This document shows positions 37,190-47,430 of a stretch of 64,000 bases of DNA, piece after piece; positions within the stretch are counted from its first letter, which is position 1, and the number at the start of each line of letters is the position of its first letter. The notes under the pieces are model-generated. The model saw nothing but the letters and a program-made list of their open reading frames with translations, did no database searches and had not been told where the DNA came from. Both the position numbers and the translations under genes were made by a program. Origin of the DNA: Zhengitettix transpicula (lineage: Eukaryota > Arthropoda > Insecta > Orthoptera > Tetrigidae); NCBI GenBank assembly GCA_037074705.1, contig CM073595.1, positions 48,665,639 through 48,729,638 on the forward strand, in the 5' to 3' direction.

Positions 37190-37750
37190 TGACAGGAAAA
37201 GCTGATGCTATAATATTGTTTATTCAGATTATACGTCATTGCCTTCAAAGTAGGACCTAATCGAGTCATCACACTTTGGCATACAATCATTCCGCTGATC
37301 AATATATTTCTATATAATGTTGTCCGTGAGCAAGCGAAGGAGATCCGCCGTTTTCACTCGCAACTCTCCCACTGTCGAATAATGGGTCCGGTTGGCGCCA
37401 ATTTGATTTCGGGGAATAGGAAAAAATCGCATGGTGCTAGATGAGAGGAGTAAGGAAGATGTTCAAGGTCTGTTATGTTCTTACTGGCTTTTGTTCAGTG
37501 CATCCACATATTCTTCCAAAATTCAGTGCGCTTTCACGCAATGTTTCCTAAACTTTTTTTTATAATATTTTTTTTTGAACATTTTGAGTACTGGGTACCC
37601 AATTCAGCCATTCCGATGCTTGGAGAAAATTTAAACATTTCCTAATTCTTCCACTGAGTCCAGCGTATTGTAAAAGATTGTGTTTTGGAATGAATGAATG
37701 GTACGTAAATATACACGTCTCATTGACACCATTAAAAAACCTGAGCATAA
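37190..37750 (-). mobile_element. Mariner-family transposase fossil (C-terminal half)
   Basis: Minus-strand frames read, in family order: FFNGVNETCIFTYHS (about 37689-37733), corresponding to the '(T/V)DETW...Y' catalytic block with Asp changed to Asn; a decayed middle; NITDLEHLPYSSHLAPCDFFLFP (37411-37476), equivalent to the 'HPPYSPDLAPCDF' block with the second catalytic Asp kept; then, after a frameshift, CMPKCDDSIRSYFEGND (37233-37283), the typical '.YFEG' end. This is a Tc1/mariner (D,D34D-type) transposase. The N-terminal DNA-binding part is absent, the first catalytic residue is lost and at least one frameshift is present, so it is inactive. I could not identify terminal inverted repeats. 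Confidence 0.8.
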
Positions 37751-38285
37751 ATCCCCGATTTTAAGTTTCACGAGATATCTGAACTTAACGCGCTGATCAT
37801 GACTGGTATTTTTCTATTATATTCAACTGTTCCCCCACTGAAACTGAGTAGATCAATCGCATTTTAACTTTCTACTGCGTACGAATCCATCAATCTAGTT
37901 ATATTTTTGTATCTAGAAAATCAAATAAAAATAAAAACCTAGGAAACAAAACGATTTTATCAAAGTGCCGAGATTCGTTTTTTGCATCCTCTATTAAATA
38001 AATTGTATTAAAATATAGTTCACAATGAGTTCTATTTGAGATACGAAGAAATTATGTACAAAATATGGATCGTTTGTGAGTCATGGCGTAAGATTATTAG
38101 AGGACGAATGATTACCCGGTGAATAATTTCAATAAAAATATATTGCGTAGAAGCTTGGGCAATCAATGTTATAGTATTTTGAGTATTTATTAAAGTTATT
38201 ACTTAACGTTTTACCACATATTTGTTTCTGGTTAATATTTTCCTTACAATTTTAAGACAGCGACTTTTATGATGACTGACTGAAA
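37751..38285. other. AT-rich spacer
   Basis: Nothing recognised. The left end may hold decayed mariner sequence. Confidence 0.45.
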
Positions 38286-38657
38286 TAATGCAATCTTATC
38301 TCAAGACACGAGGGAAAAGAAATTACTTCAGAATTCCAATCTCTAAGTGGATTAAACAAATACAATAACAAATTCAGAGGAGTGGTTATTCAAGAGATAA
38401 GTAATATGAAATGTTCTAAGAACACAATACTTGGAGGCCTTAAAAGCAACACAATTGAAGTAGAGCAAGAGTTTATTCGAAGTTATCTCTAATAAAGCAA
38501 CTCAACGGAGATCGATGAAAAGACTGGAACGTAATATGATTCAAGTAGAACATGCAGAGCTTAATAATGAAAAGGAAATTCATTACCTATCAGGCCGCAG
38601 CCGTGATCGACATTCAATGTTCTTAGGTTACATGCGAGATAATAGATTATATTAGGC
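38286..38657 (+). pseudogene. Possible decayed coding stretch, unknown protein
   Basis: Two overlapping plus-strand frames without starts are each open for about 65 codons. The first (about 38292-38492) includes EFQSLSGLNKYNNKFRGVV and ends IRSYL-stop. The second (about 38464-38657) includes RRSMKRLERNMIQVEHAEL and YLSGRSRDRHSMFLGYM and ends at a stop. Purine-rich plus-strand codons and varied residue content are unusual for this AT-rich DNA, and one frameshift near 38490 would join them. No family is recognised. Chance frames are a real alternative. Confidence 0.25.
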
Positions 38658-39256
38658 CTAATATATATAATTAGCTTTGATAAAACGGACTGATTTTTCC
38701 TTTCCTTTCATCGTTTGACGTACACCAAGACGAAGAAATCTGCACCGAGAATTGATTACGCTCCATTCTCAAGATACTTTGAAAAATATAACGAGTCTGA
38801 CTCTAACAATTAAATTCTATCAGTCACCCACGGTGTTACCAGGAAAGAAGAATACATTGAAAGACTGAGAATTAGGCAAAGTGAGGAAGGAACGTCCCAA
38901 CCCAGCCCCCAGGAGACAATCATTTCGGTTGCCTGCGTCTTTATTACCCCTGCATCTGTTTGCTACTTAGCAATACACTCACACCTACCAAGCTAATATA
39001 TGATCTCTTGTGTTGCTGCTGTGCCGATCTGTAATATTGTTGAATGTTTATCGAAAATGAGAAATTTTAATACAACGTTTATCGATTTTTCTTTAATCTC
39101 CATAAGTTATCTCCATGAATATCAAGTATTCACATTTATTTGTAAGGAAAGAACGATCATGGTACGATTACGAATATATCACAAATTAATTAAAACTATT
39201 TTTGGGGACGACGATAATTATTATTACATTTATACCGTAGAAAAAATATTTCATAT
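38658..39256. other. Non-coding DNA
   Basis: The 86-codon frame at 39000-39260 has no motif and runs into repeat DNA. Nothing else seen. Confidence 0.45.
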
Positions 39257-39300
39257 GTGAGTCGCTAATGACCAATACGTTAATGCGACTATAAATTGTA
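39257..39300 (+). repeat. Family A terminal hairpin fragment
   Basis: GAGTCGCTAATGACC, then ACGTTAATGCGACTATAAAT and an A-rich tail. It has the same hairpin and TATAAA tail as the ends of the two long family A copies, with no recognisable body upstream. Confidence 0.65.
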
Positions 39301-39479
39301 AAAAATATTTTAAATTGCAAAAGAATATAAATGTATACAAGGACGTATATACATTAAAATCCATTATAGTTTTGGGAACAGGGATACCAAAGTTAGGGTC
39401 ATATAAGACTGAAAGATTTATGGGAAGTGTCTTTGCCAGGTCCAGTTCCTCCCTGACAGTTTGGCCCTCCAACTCTCAA

Positions 39480-40400
39480 ACGATAGAAAGTGAATGGGGA
39501 GTTTAAGCTGTGACATTGGCGGCGCGTGCGTGTTCGGCAACTGGTTTCGGATACGGCACGCGCTTTCTAAAGAATGCCGAAACATTAGCGCGAGTGAGCG
39601 AAGAGCGACGACTAACGCGTGTCCTTTTGAGAAATGAGTAATGGCGAGGGTCCCGCATTGACGCTCCAAATACGAAATTCCATGGGGCGCGGACCTGTTC
39701 GGCACGCGACCCCAACGCGCTAATCCGGCCGGGCCAACCCCCGAATACGGAATAATGAATCCCCTTACCCGGCCACGTGGGCCGATCCTTCCGTTGCCGT
39801 CTCCGGGGTCATTGTGCCGGTCCAGCTGGCGCGAGGACCGACCAAGTGAGCAGTCAAATTGCCGACATATGCCGTTACCTGGGCCCGGAACCCTTTCCGA
39901 AAAATTTTAACCCACCCTCTCCCCCCGAGCGGCGTAATTCGTGTGTTGGAAAAATGTATCGGCCCCAAATTATCGCAGAATACGAGACGCGGACCTCCCA
40001 TTACGCTCGTAATACACGCGGCGTAAGAAGATGATTAGGACGTTTTGCCGGGGCTATTGACGGCCATGTGGCTCTTTGTCAGGAGAGGAGTAATTGCCGC
40101 GGAAATAAAATATCGATTGTGATTGCGTTACTTAGCGTGTACCGCATCTGTCCAGGTGAACGACCCCTCAGAATCTGGACTTTCGTGTGTACCATCTGCT
40201 CCGGTCGGGAAAAATCGGTACTGCATCTGACAGCCACAAAAACGCCTCCCACGGGAGACCTACGATGGCTATCGTAATTGCTTCACAATCACAAATAAAT
40301 ACCCTCTCGCACACCCACGCACGCTCCACATGTTCTCTAATTGCGCTTAAAGTGCTCCATTCCGTAAAATTACCAACTTGGGCACCGGCGGCCTAAGTGC
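39480..40400. promoter_or_regulatory. Long CpG-rich island, non-coding
   Basis: The most CpG-dense block of the window (for example GGCCGGGCCAACCCCCG near 39727). Frames of 69-95 codons are open on both strands at once, a signature of stop-poor GC-rich DNA more than of a gene, and none contains a domain. It may be a promoter-associated or enhancer island. A short unrecognised exon cannot be excluded. Confidence 0.35.
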
Positions 40401-40507
40401 ACCTTTCTTTCCCCGGGATTTCTTGCGAAAACGTTAGTCAGAAAATAGTTGGAATCAGGTTTCCCGAGTGAACGCCTTCCTCTGTCCCCGGAAGCAGACA
40501 CGCGACC

Positions 40508-40860
40508 GTCGTCTACGCAATTAAAATTAAATAGTATAATACGCCCTCGTTTGTAAGAAAATTTCTTAGTTATTAGAATTGAAAAATTCTGACTCCTTCC
40601 CCCGCCTCGTTGTACCAACGACGCAGAAAAGACCGGTATTACGGCGGTCGTCTCCGCAATTATAATTAAATAATATACTTGACCTGAGCTCCTTCCTTCT
40701 CTTTCGATATTGGTTGCTGGAAACTGTCCCTTCACAAAGAAGCTTCAAATTAGAAACGAACCGCGACACGCCGTAATCCAGCCAGATTGATTTCATTTAC
40801 CTGAAATATTTTCTCCTCTCCGACGTGGAAACGAATAATTAAAATTAAAAAGTAATGTAA
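40508..40860 (+). repeat. Repeated AT-core module in GC-rich DNA
   Basis: GTCGTCTACGCAATTAAAAT (40508-40527, continuing TAAATAGTATAATA) recurs 139 bases later as GTCGTCTCCGCAATTATAAT (40647-40666, continuing TAAATAATATA). A weaker third relative, CGAATAATTAAAATTAAAAA, lies at 40832. AATTA cores are homeodomain-type words. Either a small duplication or a cluster of binding sites. Confidence 0.5.
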
Positions 40861-41024
40861 GAAATTTGAATGATTAAAACCGCCGCTTATTTTAATAAGG
40901 AAAAGGGCCTTACAGTGACTGATTCGTTTCTAGCATCCTTAAATAATACAAGGGTATTTTATATCTAGATATGTATATAAAATTATATTTCCCCGCAATA
41001 CTGCAAAACAAAACGTAACCTGGC
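40861..41024. other. AT-rich spacer
   Basis: Nothing recognised. Confidence 0.5.
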
Positions 41025-41117
41025 TAATAATAAGAAAGATAGCCAAATTCATACAAAATCAATGATTATATAAATACCACAGAACGTTTCTGGGATCCTT
41101 ATCCCTTTCTTCAGGTG

Positions 41118-41169
<52 letters not shown>

Positions 41170-41311
41170 CAAAAGCTTTTTAGTTTTGTAAACTGACGTG
41201 TGCAGTTGTGTCCCTGAGCACCTGAAGAAAGGAACAAGGATCCCAGAAACGTTGCGTGGTATTTCTATTATCACTGATTTTGTCTGAATTTGGCTATCTT
41301 TCTCATTATTA
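41025..41311. mobile_element. Repeat family B, inverted pair around (TA)n
   Basis: Two arms of about 95 bp (41025-41118 and 41217-41311) are imperfect reverse complements, running from TAATAATAAGAAAGATAGCC at the outer edge to GCACCTGAAGAAAGG at the inner edge. The ~98-bp loop starts with 48 bases of (TA)n (41119-41166). Read outwards, each arm has CCTGAAGA, a G-rich/C-rich pair (GGGAT with ATCCC in the left copy), then AGAAACGTT and TGGTATTT. The geometry equals that of the 2.4 kb foldback although the sequence is different. It is best described as a MITE-like foldback built from family B. Confidence 0.8.
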
Positions 41312-42349
41312 ATTTTCAATCAGACGTAAATTTTTCATTTCAATAAGACGTACTTGTGTAATGTGTCTACGGTTCTTAAGAGGGTTGTGTAGATAAGACT
41401 TCAATTTGTAGAGTATGGAGATGAGTAGATCATGGGTCTGTGGCCAGCGTGACGATCCATCACTCGTATCCTTCGATTTCTTGATTAATTTGAGGGAAGA
41501 GGGAAGGAAGCGACCATGGTGTAGTATTATTTCATTCCAGGATGTGTTTGAAGGACTAGGGAAATCCGGCAAAACGCAAGAATTAGATGAACGACAGGGA
41601 ATTAGAACTTAATATATCCCAATCTCGTCAGGTTCACTAGAAAGTGGCTGTATTCATCATTATTAAGAGAAGAGATAAATTCTCAAAGAGCGTGATTGTG
41701 TGACAAGCAGATATAAATAATTTATTACTGCATGTCACATTGCCGCAGAGAAGAGAGGAAGAGAGACATGTAGCACTTGATTTGAAAGCTGGAAAATTAG
41801 TGAGGAATAATAAAATTTAATATAAGAAGACAACAATTAGGTCTGCGGGTAAAAAAGCATTATTTCCTAGATTTAACAGTTTTAAAATTGATAAATACCA
41901 CTGAATAAGCATCAAAAGGTTAGAACACTTGAAGATGTGGTAAAGTTTTCCTACGTACGTGGTTCACAAAGACTAGCCTGAACCATTCAATATTATCGCC
42001 TGTACACAAAGAATGACAAACGTCTGTTAATATTTAAGGAGAATGAACGACTATTCTTTCAAAACGTGTTGCTTGAATCGGTTACGGATTTGTTTGTTCA
42101 TTTTATTTTGTCCTTACGATCGTTACTTGTGGCCGTGTAATACATCTGTTGCTCAATTTTGTATCTATTATCATTCCAAAATTTATTACCTCATAAATTT
42201 TAAGTTATTATTCGTCCTGCTTTATGAGAACGAAAGTAATAAAAAATAAAATTATCGCATTAATACATAACTAATTGATTACAAGGACAGAGCGCATAAA
42301 AACGATGTTGCGGAACGAGGTGTTCCTTACATTCAGTCAATTGTTGTAA
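41312..42349. other. Non-coding DNA
   Basis: The 41312-41365 part continues family B (CAATCAGACGTAAATTTTTC at 41318-41337). The remainder is AT-rich without recognised features. Confidence 0.5.
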
Positions 42350-43300
42350 AGGGCTACGTTTTTCTCTCACTATTCGTAGGCCCTCGAGGAAAGTTACGAT
42401 AATTTACCGTCTGAGAATCCTACGCGGCCGATTAGTGGGATAAAGTGGGAGGCGGGAGGATGCGATCTCGAGTTTTAAAAGTGCGAGAAATAATTAAATT
42501 TCACTTGTCACGGAAAAGATCCCGTTTATTTAAATGAGAAAGTACTTATATATATTTAGGCGTCTTATAAGAATTCTCCGTCCGAACAATGGGAAAGACG
42601 AGAGGAGAAATTTTAATATTGTGACTGCAGTGACAGAGAAGGAGCGAGGGAGATGCGAAAGAAACAAGGCTCCTTAATGAGAAAAAAGAGTAATGTCTAG
42701 ATTGGGGGGCGGGGAGAGAGTGGCGAGGGAGGGAAAGGGAAAGCGAGGACGAAAATGGGGGAAAAAATGATGGTGCGTCTGGAGACGAGGTAACAACGTA
42801 ACAACGCGACGTAACAACGGAAGCGTCCAGCGTAGCGATGAGGTGAGCTAGGACAGCGCCTGCCTTCCTTATGTTTGCTCGAGAAACAACTTTTAATTAA
42901 TTGCGCGGAGCCGCTACCGAAGAAATAATAAAAGAGTGTTTTAAAGATAAGCGATGCGTGCACGCCAGATCTGCTTTGTATTATTCTTCGACCGAGGTGA
43001 AACGTAAAACTTCTCAAGGAGTCTTTTATAATACACTTTTAAACGAGGAATCATTTTTCATTTTATATTAGACAGGGAGTAAAGGGGCTGCATAAATCTT
43101 ACCATTCCTCAATGGATATTCTCGCCGGTTTTTTTCCCTAAAAAATAAATCTTTCTCAAGCGAGAGAGAGGCTAGGGAAAAGAAAAAGTTCCTTCCCCGG
43201 AGATAATGCGAAGGACGGGATGATTTAGACTCCTCCGTCTTTGCAAAAGAAATTTCGTGACTCCGGTTTCTATTACCGGCGACATATATATATATATACA
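42350..43300. other. GC/purine-rich non-coding island
   Basis: Plus strand strongly purine-rich (GGGGGGCGGGGAGAGAGTGG at 42703-42722, GAGGGAGGGAAAGGGAAAGC after it), a potential G-quadruplex region. CGTAACAACG repeats in the 42785-42822 segment. Frames overlap on the minus strand (106 and 77 codons) without a domain. A short (TA)n tract is near 43284. Confidence 0.4.
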
Positions 43301-44074
43301 TATTCGAAACTAAAAATTACAAATTAACAAACTATAAATTCCGTATTGGTACGTTATTTTCATGAATCAAATCTGCCGAATTTGAAGGCTGTTTAAAATA
43401 GACTGTAAAAATTGACAAATATTTCTTGTATACACTTTTAAAATGAGCTTTGAATAACACGTGGTCATTGTTCGATTAAATCCTCATTTTCAGTCGTGAA
43501 TCTAGCCGTTATTTAACTATGAATAGTTTTGGTAAATTTACACACGTTAAATAAGCGAAAGAATTTCCTTTAAATAGATCCAAGAAATATTCTTCGTTAT
43601 TTAAATCGTATTCAGGAGACAAAGCGTGAGAAACTAGAAGTCGACTGACATATGAAACAAAGGTTAGAAATACAATATAAAACTGAAGACACATAAAGTA
43701 AATCCTTAAATGAAAACTTGGAAGAAATTGTATAAAACGCCGTGTGGGGACAATCCACTCACGAAAAAATATTATTATAAGTATAAGTCTTACCAATAAA
43801 TAAATGTTCATGCTGAAATTACTAATACTTTTTAAATGTCATAAATCCCAAAAGTGGAATACCTGTAAGTGAAGTGTAGAACTTTGTTAGTGCAGTCCTT
43901 CTTATGATTAGTAAATGAATTGTTGTAAAACTGAAATAATATTTTCTATACACATTCTTAATTTTTTATAATTTAGCGACCACCTGACATGTGTCTAATT
44001 GTAGCATTAATAATAATTAAAAATAAAGAATTTCTGTCGTTACATTTAGAGACCGATGCATGTTTTTAAATTCA
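43301..44074. other. AT-rich non-coding DNA
   Basis: A 100-codon minus-strand frame (43509-43811) is hydrophobic (LILIIIFF, FYIVFLTFV) but matches no family I know and has the composition expected of translated AT-rich DNA. Not called. Confidence 0.45.
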
Positions 44075-44348
44075 TTAAACATAAGAGGTGTATAAAATCG
44101 TGATTTCGAAACTTATTTTACAATTCTTATAAATACCATAGGCATAATTTTATACTCAAGACCGGGTAATATGATTTCCTTTTACGTTTTCTTACTATTT
44201 ACAGCCAAGTGTACGTTAATATTTGTATTATAATGAAGGGATACGAAAAATTAGCATAATTTTCAGGTATTTGTATGACGAAATCAGTTGAAGTAATAAA
44301 ATAGAGGTCAAGAGACTAAGGAATAGATAAAACTGGTTTGGCGATATT
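44075..44348 (+). repeat. Long inverted repeat, left arm
   Basis: About 270 bp that recur in reverse complement at 46471-46751. Shared words include ATAATTTTATACTCAAGACC with CGGGTAATAT, GTGTACGTTAATATTTGTAT and AGAGGTCAAGAGACTAAG. There is no conserved frame. The arms are 2.1 kb apart. Confidence 0.9.
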
Positions 44349-46470
44349 AAGAACAAAAGAAGTAACGTACGATGTCTATTAGTGTCGCCAAAGCGAAAAG
44401 ACGTCCGTTTTATCCTGGAAGCTACTACTTGGCGACCTGAACTGCAATCAACCAGTTCTGCACGACAACGCTCAATCCTCAACGACGAGTTCCGATTTCG
44501 TAAGACATTAATTATATATTGCCGTCAAATATAATTATTTCACTCAATCAGAGGCTCCCAAATACCTTGATAAAAGGTGCTTCTAACTTATATAAAGTCC
44601 TGAGATATTTGATAAGGAATAATAATTTAAAAGGTGTAATTCGTATTAGTAATTTGTATTATATTTGTGTGTTAATATTTTTATAATTGATTTTATGGTG
44701 GAAAAATATAAATATTTGCATTTTTGATCGAATAACTTTTAAAATTTCCTGTTAATGAGTCAAATTAATTAAATATAAAATAAATAAAACCTTACAGAAA
44801 TTAAAGAAAATTATTACACAACGAAAGTCCAAGTTAACTTATTATTCCGACACACCTGGCTATTGCGAGGTGAATGATTACCAGGTATAAATGGAATATA
44901 TTAAATGAATAATGATATAGACGTAGAGTGAAATAATCGCTTAAATATTAAGTAAATTGATAGTTCTGGATGGCAATATAACGTTATCTCCACGTTTCCA
45001 GGGAAACGATTATACCGTTACTGTATTACTGTAAGCAATTAATTAACCAGCGTGACTTAGGTGTGGAAGGCTCTTTAATGGCAGATCTCACAAACAATCC
45101 TAATTGAGCCGTGGCTCGTTATTGAAACAAACAAAACTCATCCAGTGGTCAAGTAGCTATTTTCTCTCTTCTATATTGTGATACTGTTACATACTTATAT
45201 AACTAATAAATGTATTAATATATACACAAGGAGTAGTTATAACTGGTATCTCAGATAACCGAGAAGCATTTGTGTCTAAAAAATTATTTTACTTTATGAA
45301 ATGAGATGCCTGAAATTCAGATAATTGATTGATAACATTTGAATTTTTTCTGTTAACGATGTAAATAAGTGAAAGTCACAATGGTAACTCTATTTGTTAA
45401 TAATGCAGAAAATCAATGTAGGCCTTGAGATTTGATTCAAATATAAACGTAATGCTACGTATGAAAAGCTTCCACATGAAATCGTGCACCCGGAGAATCT
45501 TTAATTTATCTACACTTTGCGGTGTATTATATGAGAAAATTAAAAACTAGGTGGTTTTATGAGAGAAAAAACATTGTGAATTATCAACATATCGTTTGAT
45601 TCGTATTCATGTTCGAAATAACTACGCTTCTTTAGTATTATGTAAATAAAAAGGTTTTTATAATATTTTAACAATATTTTTCGTTATGTAATGAACTTAA
45701 ACATGTAATTTTTTTATTTGAATTTAAAAACTTATATTTTATAGATATAATTCGATAAAAATCTGGACCTGGTATTTACTTCTATAATAATATTCATCTA
45801 ACCATGATTGAGGAAAAAATATATATGTTGTAATTCCATTTTTTTAAAGTTATAATTGTACGCTGATTGATGTTACGTTGAAGATGACAAGGGTTGAAAT
45901 ACCGAAACATCCTGCAATTCTTTTGGACCATAACTTATGTTTGTATTCGCGAGGTTTCGATGACGTTCACTGCCATCGTCTTGCAGCATTCCTTAAAAAC
46001 ATCAAAGGTTTGAGGACCTGTTATTGGTTTTAAGTGTGTTGTTGAATTATATTTTATTATACCTTAAATTTAAAGGCCTGTTGTTAAAACCATTTCACTT
46101 ACGAATGTGAAGACGAGTACTTGGATTGTCGCTTACAGTTTTTGAATAATTGTCTCTAAAATTTTATTTTTTTGCAATTATGGTTTTTACTCGCAATTGA
46201 TAGCCACTGTTATATGGATTGATGGATATCACATTGTTACCTCTAACACGCAGACAATCCCACACAATCAAAACAGAATCGTTACAGAAATTAAGATATA
46301 GTATTGATAAATAAATAAAAGTCTATTACATTATCATAAACATAGATTAGCTCCAGTGTGAACAGACCACGTAAGTTCATACTTCTTTAAGTAAAAAATG
46401 TCCAAAGAGTGGCACATAAATAATTAATAAATGGGAGTAGAAGGAGGAACTTGGTGGGAAAATGTTTTTG
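44349..46470. other. Interior between long inverted arms
   Basis: About 2.1 kb without a recognisable transposase or other protein. It contains the motif pair at 45.88-45.99 kb and a small hairpin at 44858-44886 (ACCTGG/CCAGGT). If the arms are terminal repeats, this interior would be that of a non-autonomous element. Alternatively two copies of one repeat happened to insert in opposite orientations. Confidence 0.5.
45876..45990. repeat. Two opposed hammerhead-like repeat motifs
   Basis: Plus strand: TTGAAGATGACAAGGG, a gap, then ACCGAAACATCC (45879-45909). Minus strand of 45946-45990: GACGATGGCAGTGAACG, then TCATCGAAACCTCG, with GATG and CATC able to pair. The second matches the repeat at 10678-10722. 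The two motifs converge, running towards each other. Repeat origin is well supported by the second copy; catalytic potential is not tested. Confidence 0.5.
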
Positions 46471-46751
46471 ATATCGCCAAATCAGTTTTATCTATTCTTT
46501 ACTTAGTCTCTTGACCTCTATTTTATTACTAGAACTGATTTCGTCATACTGATATCCGAAAATTATGCTAATTTTTCTTATCACTTCGTTATAATACAAA
46601 TATTAACGTACACTTTCCTGTAAATAGTAAGAAAACGTAAAAGGAACTAATATTACCCGGTCTTGAGTAGAAAATTATGCCTATGGTACATATAAGAATT
46701 GTAAAATAAGTTTCAAAATCACGATTTCATACACTGAGAAATTATGTTTTA
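46471..46751 (-). repeat. Long inverted repeat, right arm
   Basis: Reverse complement of 44075-44348, with scattered substitutions and small gaps. Similarity begins at the GATATCGCC/GGCGATATT boundary and ends near CATAATTTCTCAGTGTATG (minus strand), where the left copy reads ACATAAGAGGTGTATA. Confidence 0.9.
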
Positions 46752-46859
46752 CTCACTACCAGATATTATAGACACGTTTCATTTTTTATGTCACATTGTT
46801 ATAAAATAAACTTCCTGAAATATGTCTGCGAAAGTAAATTACACGTGTTAAGTTTGTTC

Positions 46860-47430
46860 GATAAACCTTTATCGTATGTTATTTAGCGGGTCGATCCGAA
46901 ACAGAAGCCTCAACCTCGTGTGCGTAGACATCGGCGTCCCGGGATCACAACGGACTTTGAAATCTTCACCAATGAATTCCCACGCATACAAGCGTATCTT
47001 CTTTTTCCCTCCGAGATCCGAAATTAGTGAGCCATAAGCGAGGAAAGTTACTGTACTTGAGAACAAAATGGTGGAATAAAATAATGCGACAAGGGAAATG
47101 TCTATTAGAGGCGTGGAGGTGCGGGGGCGGAGGGGAGGGGGGGGGGAAAGCTTCGAGCTTTGGAGGGGACAGATAAGATTTTTGCTCGGCAGCGCGGCTC
47201 AGGAGGGAGAGCGAAAACGAAATGCACATTCGCAAAATATGGGTCAGCGTGGGCGATCTGGGGCCCTAAGTACCTAAAGTGGCCCCGGCGGCGGTAATAT
47301 ACTTTAACCTCCTAGTGACTAAAACAATTATTTGAAAGTTCGTTACGCTCCAGAAATGAGCCGCGACTTGCGAGACACAAGGGTGAGGGTGTTAGATTCC
47401 ACCTTTTCCCTCCCGGATTGATTCGTTTAT
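46860..47430. other. GC-rich non-coding island with G-tract
   Basis: A G-rich run at 47121-47147 (GCGGGGGCGGAGGGGAGGGG followed by more Gs) could form a G-quadruplex. Overlapping minus-strand frames of 65 and 89 codons show proline runs from the G-tract and no domain. Confidence 0.4.

Noticed and set aside
39418..40034. Several 69-95 codon frames on both strands in the CpG island
   Set aside because: Simultaneously open in both directions and without domains; composition effect.
40370..40735. 121-codon minus-strand frame
   Set aside because: The frame runs across the duplicated AT-core module and is open together with a second frame; no domain.
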